24,589 bases of DNA from Akkermansiaceae bacterium UBA5688 (GCA_002420315.1 DIHU01000179.1:1-24589); one strand, 5' to 3'; shown: positions 16,048-24,201, counted from the stretch's first letter. Made by a program: numbers and translations. Notes: generated by a model from the sequence alone, not told the origin.

Positions 16048-16066
16048 CGTTCCTCGCCTAGGAACG
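16048..16066. promoter_or_regulatory. Inverted repeat just upstream of nrdR
   Basis: CGTTCCT-CGCCT-AGGAACG: perfect 7-bp arms with a 5-base spacer, ending seven bases before the nrdR ATG (minus strand). It could be an operator or a 5'-UTR hairpin. It does not match the 16-bp NrdR-box pattern, so autorepression through that box is not supported. Confidence 0.4.
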
Positions 16067-16127
16067 TGCAAAGATTTGGATGCGCTGGAAGTTCCGGGAA
16101 GTAAAAATCTAAGGCGCGTTCTTCGGG

Positions 16128-16136
16128 CTATCCACA
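16128..16136 (+). promoter_or_regulatory. Single DnaA-box-like nonamer
   Basis: CTATCCACA differs at one position from the DnaA-box consensus TTATCCACA. It is alone, lies beside the AT-rich stretch upstream of nrdR, and is weak evidence by itself. Confidence 0.25.
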
Positions 16137-16283
16137 AATTGGTTTTCGGAGGGTGATCAAACCAAAAAGAATAAAAACTATCAAAAAATGGGGTGTCGGC
16201 TAATTTGTCTTTTAAAAAATATCGTAAACAACACACAGTCGATTGCCTTAGACAATAGAGGATTAATTTTAAGATCAGTGTAG

Positions 16284-16320
16284 GAATTTTCAAAAATGAT
16301 TCTAAAAATTCTTTTGAAAA
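16284..16320. repeat. Overlapping AT-rich inverted repeats
   Basis: TTTTCAAAA (16287-16295) is repeated inverted as TTTTGAAAA (16312-16320) with 16 bases between. GAATTTT (16284-16290) likewise faces AAAATTC (16305-16311). Both sets lie 70-100 bases before the tRNA gene and could be a cruciform, an intrinsic bend or a protein site. Confidence 0.4.
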
Positions 16321-16388
16321 ACTCTTGTCCCGATTCGATTCTGATGGCAAAGACTGGCTGCACGCAGGGTCTTAAGCGGACAAGCGTC

Positions 16389-16463
16389 GCGGGTGTAGCT
16401 CAGTGGTAGAGCGCGACCTTGCCAAGGTCGATGTCGAGAGTTCGAATCTCTTCACCCGCTCCA
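16389..16463 (+). tRNA. tRNA-Gly (anticodon GCC)
   Basis: A complete 75-nt cloverleaf with encoded CCA. The acceptor GCGGGTG pairs perfectly with CACCCGC (16453-16459), with discriminator T and CCA at 16461-16463. The D arm holds AGCTCAGTGGTAGAGC. The anticodon stem is CGACC/GGTCG with loop TTGCCAA, giving anticodon GCC. The T arm is GAGAG-TTCGAAT-CTCTT. A U discriminator is usual for bacterial tRNA-Gly(GCC). A strong hairpin follows eight bases after the CCA. Confidence 0.97.
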
Positions 16464-16470
16464 TTTTTCT

Positions 16471-16500
16471 CAGAGGCCTGGAAGGAATTCCAGGCCTCTG
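16471..16500 (+). terminator. 13-bp perfect hairpin directly after tRNA-Gly
   Basis: CAGAGGCCTGGAA pairs perfectly with TTCCAGGCCTCTG around a GGAA (GNRA) tetraloop. Position fits a tRNA transcript end or a 3'-processing signal. There is no T-run after it on the plus strand (GTATTTG), so intrinsic termination is uncertain. On the minus strand A, not T, follows. Confidence 0.5.
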
Positions 16501-16524
16501 GTATTTGCAGCTTTCGCCAATCGT

Positions 16525-16935
16525 ATGAAATGTTATCTCCCTGAAATGGCGAGATTGAACCTTGGGCTTTTGTTTTTTTTGATTTGTGGTCTGGCATACG
16601 CCGATGTGACTACAGTTACGGTAAAACAGGCGGTTGAGAGGATGAAGAAGTCCTCTGAAATCATTGTGGTCGATATTCGAACTCCGGAAGAGTTTGCGAA
16701 GGGTCACATAAAAAAGGCCATTAATGTCAATATGAACGATAAGAGTTTTGCGAAGAAGTTGACCAAGCTTGATCGGACAAAAACATACTTGATGTATTGC
16801 CGCAGTGGTGGCCGGAGCACTGCTTCGCTGCCGGTTTGGAATCGTCTTGGGTTCAAAAATGTTCTTCACCTTTCGAGTGGGACTCTTGGCTGGGTGAGGG
16901 CCGGACAGCCTTTGGTGGTTGCCAAGAAAAAGTAA
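16525..16935 (+). CDS. Exported single-domain rhodanese
   Basis: A 136-residue rhodanese-like sulfurtransferase with an N-terminal signal sequence, so it should act in the periplasm. The leader is LGLLFFLICGLAYA-D (cleavage near 26). The rhodanese domain follows: VVDIRTPEEFAKGHIKKAINV (48-68), the active-site loop CRSGGRS with Cys92, and a closing GFKNVLHLSSGTLGWVRAGQPL. The substrate may be thiosulfate or a persulfide carrier. Two starts are possible, ATG 16525 and ATG 16546; the second gives a more standard signal peptide (MARLNLG). It ends 25 bp before the SLC13 transporter gene, suggesting co-transcription. Confidence 0.88.
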   Translation: MKCYLPEMARLNLGLLFFLICGLAYADVTTVTVKQAVERMKKSSEIIVVDIRTPEEFAKGHIKKAINVNMNDKSFAKKLTKLDRTKTYLMYCRSGGRSTASLPVWNRLGFKNVLHLSSGTLGWVRAGQPLVVAKKK

Positions 16936-16960
16936 GTTCTAAATCTTTTCCCGTCGGGTA

Positions 16961-18379
16961 ATGATACGTTTGAAATTAAAGATGCGATGGCTTGCCCCTC
17001 TTCTGGGGATTCTCGGAGGACATTTAGCACACTCACAGGGAATAGCTTCCGACGCTGCAGTCGCATTAGGGATTACCATTCTGACAGCGCTTTGGTGGAT
17101 GTTTGAAGCGATCCCGATCCCGATTGCTTCTTTGGCCCCTATTGCTCTTCTTCCGCTTTTTGGAATTCTTAACGCCAAGACGGCAGTTGCTCAGAGTTAT
17201 GGGCACCCATTGATTTTGCTCTTGTTGGGAGGCTTTTTTCTTTCGAAAGGAGTGGAGCGGTGTGGCGTCCATCGACGCTTGGCGATCGGGATGGTGCGGA
17301 TATGCAGTGCCAGTGGGGGGGGGGAAGTCCGGCCTAGATTCCTAATACTAGGGTTCATGTTAGCCGCTGCCATTTTGAGTATGTGGATCTCAAATACCGC
17401 AACTACTTTGATGCTCTTGCCAATTGCTCTGGCTGTCCTAAGTGGAGATCAGAAATCGGAAGGAGTAAAGCGTCTGGCAGCGCCCTTGATGATGGCAATT
17501 GCTTATGCCGCAAGTGTGGGCGGATTGGGGTCGCCGATTGGAACCCCTCCGAATCTGGTTTTTATTGAGCAATACAAAGAAGCAACAGGAATGGAAATGA
17601 CCTTTATTCAATGGATGTTTTACGGGGTTCCCGTTATCATTATTATGCTTCCTTTGATGTGGTTATGGTTGAGCCGAAAGCAGAGCGGGGTAATTAGGCT
17701 CTCGCTTCCCGAGGTAGGGCCGTGGCGCCCTGCGGAGAGACGGACCTTAATTATCTTTGGATTAACTTCATTAGCATGGATGACGCGGAAGGCGCCTTTT
17801 GGAGGGTGGAGCGAATGGCTAAACCTGCAAGGTGCTAACGACGCTTCGGTGGCCTTTGTCGGCGTGATCATTTTATTTCTGATTCCTGATGGAAGCGGGC
17901 GGGACGGGCAAGAAGGTCGGTTGTTGGATTGGGAGAGTTGTAGAAATCTCCCTTGGGGCGTTTTACTACTTTTTAGCGGCGGTATCTGTTTGGCAAAAGG
18001 GATAGATATTTCTGGGCTGAGTGGGGAAATAGCAAAGATTCTTGACGGGGTAGGGACTCTTCCTGTTTTCGCGCTCGTTATTCTAGTTTGCCTTTTGATG
18101 ACTTTTCTCACTGAGATTACCAGTAATACGGCGAGCACGATCTTGATCATGCCAATTCTGGCATCGGTTGCCTCGTCGAATGAAATTGACCCATTGGTTG
18201 TGATGCTGCCGGCTGCGCTAAGTGCGAGTTGCGCATTCATGCTTCCGGTTGCAACTGCTCCGAATGCCGTGGTTTTTGGTTCTGGTCACTTGACGGTCCC
18301 ACTCATGATAAGGGAAGGTTTCGTGTTGAATCTTATCGGAGTCGTTGTCATCTCAATTTACTGCATGGTGGCAGCCTAG
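16961..18379 (+). CDS. DASS/SLC13-family anion symporter
   Basis: A 472-residue inner-membrane carrier of the divalent anion:sodium symporter family (dicarboxylates, citrate or sulfate). Both halves of the inverted-repeat core are visible: first SMWISNTATTLMLLPIAL (about 128-145) with SPIGTPPN (about 199-206), and later EITSNTASTILIMP (about 386-399) with LPVATAPNAVVFGSG. The paired SNT motifs bind sodium and substrate carboxylates. No TrkA-C regulatory domains are present. It follows the exported rhodanese by 25 bp; that neighbour hints at a sulfur anion, whereas the short form with two SNT motifs is also typical of dicarboxylate carriers, so the substrate stays open. A ten-G run lies inside the gene at 17315. 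Confidence 0.88.
   Translation: MIRLKLKMRWLAPLLGILGGHLAHSQGIASDAAVALGITILTALWWMFEAIPIPIASLAPIALLPLFGILNAKTAVAQSYGHPLILLLLGGFFLSKGVERCGVHRRLAIGMVRICSASGGGEVRPRFLILGFMLAAAILSMWISNTATTLMLLPIALAVLSGDQKSEGVKRLAAPLMMAIAYAASVGGLGSPIGTPPNLVFIEQYKEATGMEMTFIQWMFYGVPVIIIMLPLMWLWLSRKQSGVIRLSLPEVGPWRPAERRTLIIFGLTSLAWMTRKAPFGGWSEWLNLQGANDASVAFVGVIILFLIPDGSGRDGQEGRLLDWESCRNLPWGVLLLFSGGICLAKGIDISGLSGEIAKILDGVGTLPVFALVILVCLLMTFLTEITSNTASTILIMPILASVASSNEIDPLVVMLPAALSASCAFMLPVATAPNAVVFGSGHLTVPLMIREGFVLNLIGVVVISIYCMVAA
17315..17324 (+). repeat. 10-G homopolymer within the DASS transporter gene
   Basis: Ten consecutive G encode Gly-Gly-Gly-(Glu) around residue 121, in a hydrophilic loop between helices. The frame is intact at length 10. 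Gain or loss of one G would truncate the transporter early, as in contingency loci. Confidence 0.9.
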
Positions 18380-18595
18380 TTTCATCAGTGGCGTAAAGTT
18401 TTCTGAGTTCGAGATAAGACAAAGGCGGTAAATCATCTTCTCAGGATGATATTGTCCCAAGTCCTAGGATCCAGGTTTGTAAAAGTGAGAGCTTGGTGCA
18501 CTCAAATTTTAAGATCCTCTGAATTTATTCACAAAATCACCGAAAGCCCCAATTATGGTTTCAAAGATGTCGTTCTGGAGTCCACCATACCTCCG

Positions 18596-21500
18596 ATGCC
18601 CGATTCCTTCGTTCACCTTCATTTACATACTGAGTATTCCACTCTAGACGGAGCGTGCCGAACCAAGGATGTGGCGGCACGGGCTAAGGAGCTGGGAATG
18701 CCGGCGGTTGCGATGACCGACCATGGCAATCTTTATGGGGCAATCAGTTTTTACAAGGCGTGTCACGCAGCTGGTGTGAAGCCCATTATGGGGTGTGAGA
18801 TCTACTTGGCTCCGGAATCAATTGAGAAGAGAGAGAAAATTCCGGGGCGAAAGCGTGCCTGTCATATGACCTTATTGGCTGAGAACAATGTAGGGTGGGT
18901 CAACCTACAGAAGCTTGTCTCGAAAGGACACCTTGAGGGAATGTGGTATGGAAAACCACGGGTCGATCGTGAGATTTTGCGTGAGTATTCCGAAGGGATC
19001 ATTTGCTTGTCGGGATGTATTTCCGGCCCGATCAACGAGTGGATTCTGCAAGATCAGGAGGATCATGCCTGGGAAACAGCGCAAGAGTTACTCGATATTT
19101 ACGGTAAAGAAAATCTCTACCTAGAGATTCATAATCACGGGATGGAGCAGCAGGCTAAGATTCGGGAGACCCTCGCAAATTATGCCGAAAAAATGGATCT
19201 GAAGTTGGTCGCGGCCAATGATGTCCACTTTCTTCATAAGGAAGATCATGAGGCTCACGACGTTATGATCTGTATTGGCACGAGCCGATTACTGATCGAT
19301 GAAAATCGAATGCGTTACACCCCCGAGGTTTATTTTAAAACTGCCGGGGAAATGCGCGAGCTCTTTACCGAATACCCGGGGGCTTGCGATGCCACTCTTG
19401 AAATTGCGGATCGTTGTAATGTTGAATTTGTATTGGATCCCACCTCTTCGGAAAAATATCCGGAGTATCAGCCGGACGATGGCTCTACACCTAATGATCA
19501 TTTTCGAAAGCTCTGTTTCGAGGGGCTGGAAACTCGTTATGGAAAAGAAAAGGCAAAGGACAAGGAATTAGTCGACCGCCTAGAGTATGAAATAGGGATC
19601 ATTATTCAGCTCAAGTTTGCTTCTTATTTCCTGATCACAGCAGACTTCATTAATTGGGCGAAAGATCAGAATATCCCGGTGGGTCCGGGACGTGGTTCGG
19701 CCGCGGGGTCGTTGGTGGCTTATACGATGGGAATCACTGACATTTGTCCGATGCGATTCGGTCTCCTCTTTGAGCGATTCCTGAATCCCGAGCGTGTTTC
19801 TCCTCCCGATGTCGATATTGATTTTTGCCAGACCCGGCGGCCAGAGGTGATCGAATACGTCCGCCAGAAATACGGGGAGCGAAATGTTTCCCATATCATT
19901 ACTTATGGAACTATGGGGGCTAAGTCTGTCATTCGTGACGTGGCACGAGTCATGGGAATCAGCTACGGTGAGGCTGATCAAATCGCGAAAATGATCGAGG
20001 CAAAGCCTGGGGTGAAATTGGCTAAGGAGTATGAGGAGAAGGCAGAGCTGCGGGAAAGAATTGAGAGCAGCGCAACCTATCAGGAGCTTTGGGAATATGC
20101 GCTCAAACTGGAGGGTATGAGCCGAAATGTGGGGGTGCACGCCGCTGGTGTGGTGATTGGAGATCGTCCACTCGACGAACATGTGCCGTTAACCCGTGGT
20201 AACGAGGGCGAGGTGGTGACTCAGTATGATATGGGTGCCATCACCGATGTAGGGCTGCTGAAGATGGACTTCTTGGGGCTGAAGAATATGACTGTGATTC
20301 AGGAGGCAGTGGATCACATTCATAAGCACACTGCTGATTTTGATATCTACGAAATTTCGCTCGAAGACGAACCCACTTTTGAAATGCTTAATGCCGGTGA
20401 GACCATGGGTGTTTTTCAGCTTGAGAGTGGAGGAATGGTGGAGACTTGTCGCAAGTATGGGATAAATCGGATTGAAGACATTATTGATCTCTTGGCGCTC
20501 TATCGTCCAGGTGCGATGCAGTATATCGATCAGATGATTGAGGTTAAAGAAGGTCGAAAGAGCCCGGTTTATGAGCATCCACTTCTAGAGGAAATCTGCG
20601 GAGATACCTATGGCGTTATGATCTATCAGGAGCAGGTTCAAAACGCAGCTAAGATGTTGGCAGGCTATACCTTGGGGGGTGCGGATATTTTACGCCGGGC
20701 AATGGGTAAGAAAAAGCCGGAGGAAATGGCCAAGCAGCGATTGATCTTTGTGGACGGGGCTTTCAAAACGAATCAAATCGACGAGCGGAATGCCAATTTG
20801 ATTTTTGATAAGATCGCGGGCTTTGCTGGATATGGATTTAACAAATCCCACTCGGCTTGTTATGGCTTCATTTCATATTGGACTGGATTCTTAAAGGCGA
20901 ATCACCCAATTGAGTTCATATCGGCTCTTCTTTCGAACGAAATCACGAATACCGATAAAATTAGTGTTTTTGTGAATGAGTGCTTTCGAATGGGGTTCGA
21001 GATTCTTCCACCGAACCTGAATAAGTCGATGTTGCGCTTCGCACCCGAGGAGATTCTTGGAGGAAAGAGAGGGATTCGTTACGGGCTTTCGGCGATTAAA
21101 AATGTTGGAACTGCGGCGATGGCGATGGCCATCAAAGAGCGCGAAGAGAATGGTGAATATGAATCTCTAGATGATTTTTGCGATCGACTTGATTCGAAGG
21201 TCATCAATAAGCGAATTCTTGAAAACCTTGTCAAAGCAGGGGCAATGGATTGGACTGGTGAAACTCGTGCGGGCATGGCCGATCGCATTGAAAAAGTCGT
21301 AGCTAGTGCGAGCAGTGCCCAAAAAGACAGGGCCTCGGGGCAGGGAGGCTTGTTTGATGCCATGGAATTCGCGGCCCCGCCGCCGGTCACGGCTGATTCT
21401 CCGGCTCTGGAAGAATGGCCTAAGGATGAAAGATTGGAGCATGAGAAAGAATTGCTCGGTTTTTACGTCACGGGCCACCCGCTCGATAAATTCCGTGGTG

Positions 21501-22054
21501 TGGTTGATTCAGAACGTTTTATTAAGCTGGGACTTCTTGATGAGGTCGATTTACGTGACAAGAGAGCACGATTTCCTTTTGCGGGAATGATCAGAAGCAT
21601 TGAACATAAGGTGACAAAGGCGGGAAAACCGTTTGGGGTTGTTGTAATACAGGATTTCACGGGAGATCGAGAAATGGTTTGCTGGAGTGAGAGCTATCTT
21701 CCGGCCCGCGATGCCGGATTAATGGAGGCTGGTCGGGTGATCCAGTTTAAGGCGCAGGTTACGGTTGATGACAGGACTGAGCAACGTCGTCTGACAGGCT
21801 CGCAAATTCGCGAGTTAAAAGAAAAACGAGTAAAGAAAAGTGATGTCGTGGAGCTGACTCTTTGGACCGGCCGAAGCTCGCCTGAAGATTTACAAAAAAT
21901 TAAAAATATTCTGGTGGAGTATCCCGGAAAGACCCCAGTGTTGATGCATATCCAAAGCGGCGCGGGGAAGCGTGTAACCATGGAATTACCCAAGAAGTAT
22001 CACACGACTTTTAATGTTGCTTTGCAGAGAGAACTTGCGCCATGGATGGGGTGA
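18596..22054 (+). CDS. dnaE: DNA polymerase III alpha subunit
   Basis: Replicative polymerase, 1152 residues from the ATG at 18596. The frame stays open to 18446, but the family N-terminus F-V-H-L-H begins right after this ATG. Order: PHP domain (about 1-280; HLHLHTEYSTLDG, MTDHGNLYG, then an N-D-V-H-F block), palm with GRGSAAGSLVAY and catalytic PDVDIDF (about 403-409), third Asp in LKMDFLGLKN (about 555), fingers GYGFNKSHSACYG, helix-hairpin-helix and beta-binding region (LLSNEITNTDKI), OB-fold (FAGMIRSIEHKVTKAGKPFG, then MVCWSESY) and a short C-terminal tail. The PHP keeps His-x-His-x-His as in Thermus, unlike the degenerate E. coli PHP. It is a stand-alone dnaE1-type gene, 216 bp after the SLC13 gene. 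Confidence 0.96.
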   Translation: MPDSFVHLHLHTEYSTLDGACRTKDVAARAKELGMPAVAMTDHGNLYGAISFYKACHAAGVKPIMGCEIYLAPESIEKREKIPGRKRACHMTLLAENNVGWVNLQKLVSKGHLEGMWYGKPRVDREILREYSEGIICLSGCISGPINEWILQDQEDHAWETAQELLDIYGKENLYLEIHNHGMEQQAKIRETLANYAEKMDLKLVAANDVHFLHKEDHEAHDVMICIGTSRLLIDENRMRYTPEVYFKTAGEMRELFTEYPGACDATLEIADRCNVEFVLDPTSSEKYPEYQPDDGSTPNDHFRKLCFEGLETRYGKEKAKDKELVDRLEYEIGIIIQLKFASYFLITADFINWAKDQNIPVGPGRGSAAGSLVAYTMGITDICPMRFGLLFERFLNPERVSPPDVDIDFCQTRRPEVIEYVRQKYGERNVSHIITYGTMGAKSVIRDVARVMGISYGEADQIAKMIEAKPGVKLAKEYEEKAELRERIESSATYQELWEYALKLEGMSRNVGVHAAGVVIGDRPLDEHVPLTRGNEGEVVTQYDMGAITDVGLLKMDFLGLKNMTVIQEAVDHIHKHTADFDIYEISLEDEPTFEMLNAGETMGVFQLESGGMVETCRKYGINRIEDIIDLLALYRPGAMQYIDQMIEVKEGRKSPVYEHPLLEEICGDTYGVMIYQEQVQNAAKMLAGYTLGGADILRRAMGKKKPEEMAKQRLIFVDGAFKTNQIDERNANLIFDKIAGFAGYGFNKSHSACYGFISYWTGFLKANHPIEFISALLSNEITNTDKISVFVNECFRMGFEILPPNLNKSMLRFAPEEILGGKRGIRYGLSAIKNVGTAAMAMAIKEREENGEYESLDDFCDRLDSKVINKRILENLVKAGAMDWTGETRAGMADRIEKVVASASSAQKDRASGQGGLFDAMEFAAPPPVTADSPALEEWPKDERLEHEKELLGFYVTGHPLDKFRGVVDSERFIKLGLLDEVDLRDKRARFPFAGMIRSIEHKVTKAGKPFGVVVIQDFTGDREMVCWSESYLPARDAGLMEAGRVIQFKAQVTVDDRTEQRRLTGSQIRELKEKRVKKSDVVELTLWTGRSSPEDLQKIKNILVEYPGKTPVLMHIQSGAGKRVTMELPKKYHTTFNVALQRELAPWMG

Positions 22055-22164
22055 TTTGAAACTGCTAGGAACTTATGAAGGTGGTCATTATTCTGATCGG
22101 TAAATATAGCACGAGGAGCAGGACTCGGTAATATTTCCAGACTTCGACGAAGCTTTAAGACGAA

Positions 22165-22186
22165 GGGGACAATATCCCCCGGGTTT
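22165..22186 (+). terminator. Candidate terminator after dnaE
   Basis: GGGGA pairs with TCCCC around a CAATA loop (22165-22179), and CGGGTTTT follows. It lies in the 164-bp convergent gap between dnaE and glyS. A tight CTTCG-A-CGAAG repeat stands just before it (22142-22152). The stem is short and the T-run is four bases, so confidence is moderate. Confidence 0.4.
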
Positions 22187-22218
22187 TAAACCGAATAGAC
22201 TGCTCTTGTCTCATTCAT

Positions 22219-23808
22219 TTAGTGAATCCGCTCTAGGAGCCATGGGAGAAGTTCACTGATAGCGACTCGCTCTTGTTCCATCGAGTCTCGGTGGCGGATG
22301 GTGACGGTATCTTTTAGATCCTCCTTGCCTTCTTCGAGGCCCATTGTCTCAAAATCAATTGCGATGCAGAAGGGAGTTCCAACTTCATCCTGACGACGGT
22401 AGCGCCGACCAATTGCTGCTGTTTCGTCGAAGAACACATTCATGTAAGGTTGGAGGAGGTTTTTCACTTCTCTGGCCTTTGCCACGAGTTCAGGTTTGTT
22501 TTTCAAAAGTGGAAGAATCGCAGCCTTGATCGGAGCGATGGTAGGTTTGAAGCGCATCACAGTGCGGATGTCCTGCTTGCCCCCTTCCTTTGTGAGATCT
22601 TCTTCGTCGAAAGCTTCGCAAATCAGGGCGAGGATCGTACGATCACATCCTGCTGATGGTTCGACGACGTGTGGAATGAAGCGTTCTTTAGTTTGCTCGT
22701 CGAAGTATTCGAGAGGCTTCCCAGAGTGTTCCTTATGCTTCCCGAGATCGTAATCCCCCCGATACGCGACACCTTCAAGTTCCTGTTGTCCAAAGGGAAA
22801 GTCATACTCAATGTCGTAGGTCTTTTGTGAGTAATGCGCTCGCTCGCCGTCCGGAATATCAAGGACGTGGAGTTTCTCTTTTTTGAGGCCGATCTCGTCA
22901 TAGAATGCGAGGCGGTTTGCAAGCCACTCATCGGTGAGGCGGAGACCATCTTCTGGGCGGCAAAAATACTCAATTTCCATCTGCTCGAATTCGCGTGAGC
23001 GGAAGGTAAAGTTTCGGGGGTTGATTTCGTTACGAAAGGCTTTGCCAATCTGCGCAATTCCAAAGGGAAGTTTGACCCGGTTCGAGTCCATTACGTTTTT
23101 GTATTGCACGAAAATGGATTGCGCGGTTTCCGGTCGAAGGTAAGCCGTCGCGTTGGGATCATTGTCATCCGCAGAGGCACCCATCTGGGTTTTGAACATG
23201 AGTTCGAAGTCCCGGGGCTCGGTGAGGAGCGAACCATTTTCTGGATTGTAGTGTGTGACTTCTTTTTCCTTGGATGTGGATTCTCCAACCAGGATGAGTT
23301 TCTTGGCAGGGATCTGCTTATCCGTTAGGAACTGGGCGTAAAACTCTCTGGCGGTTTTCCTCGCTTTGTTTTCATCCTGATTAGGTTGGTTCAGAAGGAC
23401 GGAATAGGCACGATCGACAGACCATCCGGACTCTTCATGGGAAGCGCCGGTGAAGTGGTAAGCGATGCCGGATTGTGGTTCGATTTGGTCAGCGCGCAGG
23501 CGTGCTTTCGTGAGGAGGCAATCACACATCGGATCAGAGAATCCACCAACGTGTCCTGAGGCAGACAGGACGGCCTGATGAGTGAGAATGGATCCATCGA
23601 GTCCGAGGATATCATCGCGTTCCAGTACGTTTTTTCTCCACCACAGATCTTTGAGGTTCCTTTTGACCTCAGCGCCGAGGGGGCCGTAATCCCAGCATCC
23701 GTTCAGCCCGCCGTAGATTTCGGCGGATTGGAAGATGAATCCTTTGCGTTTGCACAGGGAAACAATCTTTTCCATGCGATTAGTGTCGGTCTGGTCTTTA
23801 TTGGCCAT
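22219..23808 (-). CDS. glyS: Glycyl-tRNA synthetase, single-chain (alpha2) type
   Basis: Charges tRNA-Gly; class II synthetase of the homodimeric eukaryal/archaeal/Gram-positive type rather than the two-subunit alpha2beta2 type. The 529-residue protein begins at ATG 23808 (MANKDQTD); the upstream open frame encodes no recognisable protein. Motif 1 region: GFIFQSAEIYGGLNG (23-37) and WDYGPLG. Motif 2: FRNEINPRNFTFRSREFEQME. Motif 3: SAGCDRTILALICEAF. The C-terminal anticodon-binding domain starts near KAAILPLLKNK and contains YRRQDEVGTPFCIAIDFET. Typical inserts for this class are present (CDCLLTKARLRAD, YLRPETAQ). The matching tRNA-Gly gene lies 6 kb away and is unlinked. A GC-rich hairpin precedes the start. 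Confidence 0.96.
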   Translation of the reverse strand: MANKDQTDTNRMEKIVSLCKRKGFIFQSAEIYGGLNGCWDYGPLGAEVKRNLKDLWWRKNVLERDDILGLDGSILTHQAVLSASGHVGGFSDPMCDCLLTKARLRADQIEPQSGIAYHFTGASHEESGWSVDRAYSVLLNQPNQDENKARKTAREFYAQFLTDKQIPAKKLILVGESTSKEKEVTHYNPENGSLLTEPRDFELMFKTQMGASADDNDPNATAYLRPETAQSIFVQYKNVMDSNRVKLPFGIAQIGKAFRNEINPRNFTFRSREFEQMEIEYFCRPEDGLRLTDEWLANRLAFYDEIGLKKEKLHVLDIPDGERAHYSQKTYDIEYDFPFGQQELEGVAYRGDYDLGKHKEHSGKPLEYFDEQTKERFIPHVVEPSAGCDRTILALICEAFDEEDLTKEGGKQDIRTVMRFKPTIAPIKAAILPLLKNKPELVAKAREVKNLLQPYMNVFFDETAAIGRRYRRQDEVGTPFCIAIDFETMGLEEGKEDLKDTVTIRHRDSMEQERVAISELLPWLLERIH

Positions 23809-23828
23809 GGTTTTTGGGCGAGGGTTTT

Positions 23829-23848
23829 TTCCCGCGGGCCGCGAGGAA
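23829..23848 (-). promoter_or_regulatory. GC-rich hairpin in the glyS leader
   Basis: TTCC-CGCG-GGC-CGCG-A-GGAA can form an eight-pair stem with one bulged A, 20-40 bases before the glyS ATG on the minus strand. No T-box features are seen. It could affect translation or be fortuitous. Confidence 0.3.
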
Positions 23849-23999
23849 ACAGGAGAAATGCCGCAGGGGAAAGTTTTTTTGAAAGCCCAATGAAAGGAAT
23901 TTGTCCGCAAGTGTCGGGGATTTACAACTCCGTGGGTTGCCTTTTTGGAAGACTCGGGGATAATTGCCTATAGAGAAGCGTCTATTCTCTGAAAACGTT

Positions 24000-24122
24000 A
24001 TGAAAGGAATCTTAATAGGAACCGGTGTTGTAGGGGCATATATAGCCCTACAGATGTGGATTTTGCCGTCGATGGGCGTCCAAACTTGAGCGAGTAAGGG
24101 AATGTCCTCAGGTGGAGGATGA
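24000..24122 (+). CDS. Membrane micropeptide with in-frame TGA (possible selenoprotein)
   Basis: ATG at 24000 opens a frame of 29 residues up to TGA at 24087-24089, and the same frame then runs ten more codons to a second TGA at 24120. The peptide starts MKGILIGTGVVGAYIALQ and ends MWILPSMGVQT, a plausible single transmembrane helix followed by L-P-x-M-G-V. If the first TGA is recoded as selenocysteine, the tail reads U-ASKGMSSGGG. A hairpin with SECIS-like geometry follows the TGA (24103-24121). Without recoding it is simply a 29-residue membrane peptide. No clear Shine-Dalgarno is present, but most genes here lack one. It is divergent from glyS (191-bp gap). Function unknown; existence of the gene is likely but not certain. 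Confidence 0.45.
24103..24121 (+). promoter_or_regulatory. Candidate bacterial SECIS hairpin
   Basis: TGTCCTC pairs with GAGGATG (seven pairs, two of them G-U) around the loop AGGTG; the loop begins 20 bases after the in-frame TGA. Bacterial SECIS elements are small stem-loops shortly downstream of UGA with a GGU-like apical loop, so position and loop fit. A similar hairpin 95 bp downstream (24202-24214) weakens specificity. Confidence 0.35.
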
Positions 24123-24201
24123 AGTAAGTCCAACCCAACGCTTCCGGTCGGAAGCAAAAACCAGGCTGATACAGAAAAGGACAAAAATTAGTGTTGAATG
24201 G

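Larger units (their letters stand above)
16041..16388. other. AT-rich gene-free stretch between nrdR and tRNA-Gly
   Basis: 348 bp with no convincing ORF on either strand. The part nearest nrdR holds an inverted repeat (16048-16066) and one DnaA-box-like nonamer (16128-16136). From about 16140 to 16320 the sequence is markedly richer in A+T than the neighbouring genes and includes overlapping inverted repeats (16284-16320). The last part should contain the tRNA promoter, but I see no good -35/-10 pair. Confidence 0.6.

Noticed and set aside
16041..16388. Replication origin
   Set aside because: Only one imperfect DnaA box and no neighbouring dnaA or dnaN; not enough to call an origin.
16389..16500. 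Integration site of a mobile element at tRNA-Gly
   Set aside because: No integrase, no duplicated tRNA 3' end and no foreign-looking genes downstream.
16372..16869. 165-codon minus-strand frame across tRNA-Gly and the rhodanese gene
   Set aside because: It runs antisense through a certain tRNA and a well-supported gene; it is a shadow frame.
18446..18595. 50-codon N-terminal extension of dnaE
   Set aside because: Not like DnaE N-termini, which begin a few residues before the HLHLH motif; the ATG at 18596 fits.
22074..22130. 18-codon plus-strand ORF after dnaE
   Set aside because: Very short, no context support, and it lies in the presumed dnaE trailer.
23798..24184. 128-codon open frame on the minus strand overlapping the glyS 5' region
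   Set aside because: Composition is not protein-like, it has no recognisable motif, and it overlaps the glyS start and the more plausible plus-strand micro-ORF.
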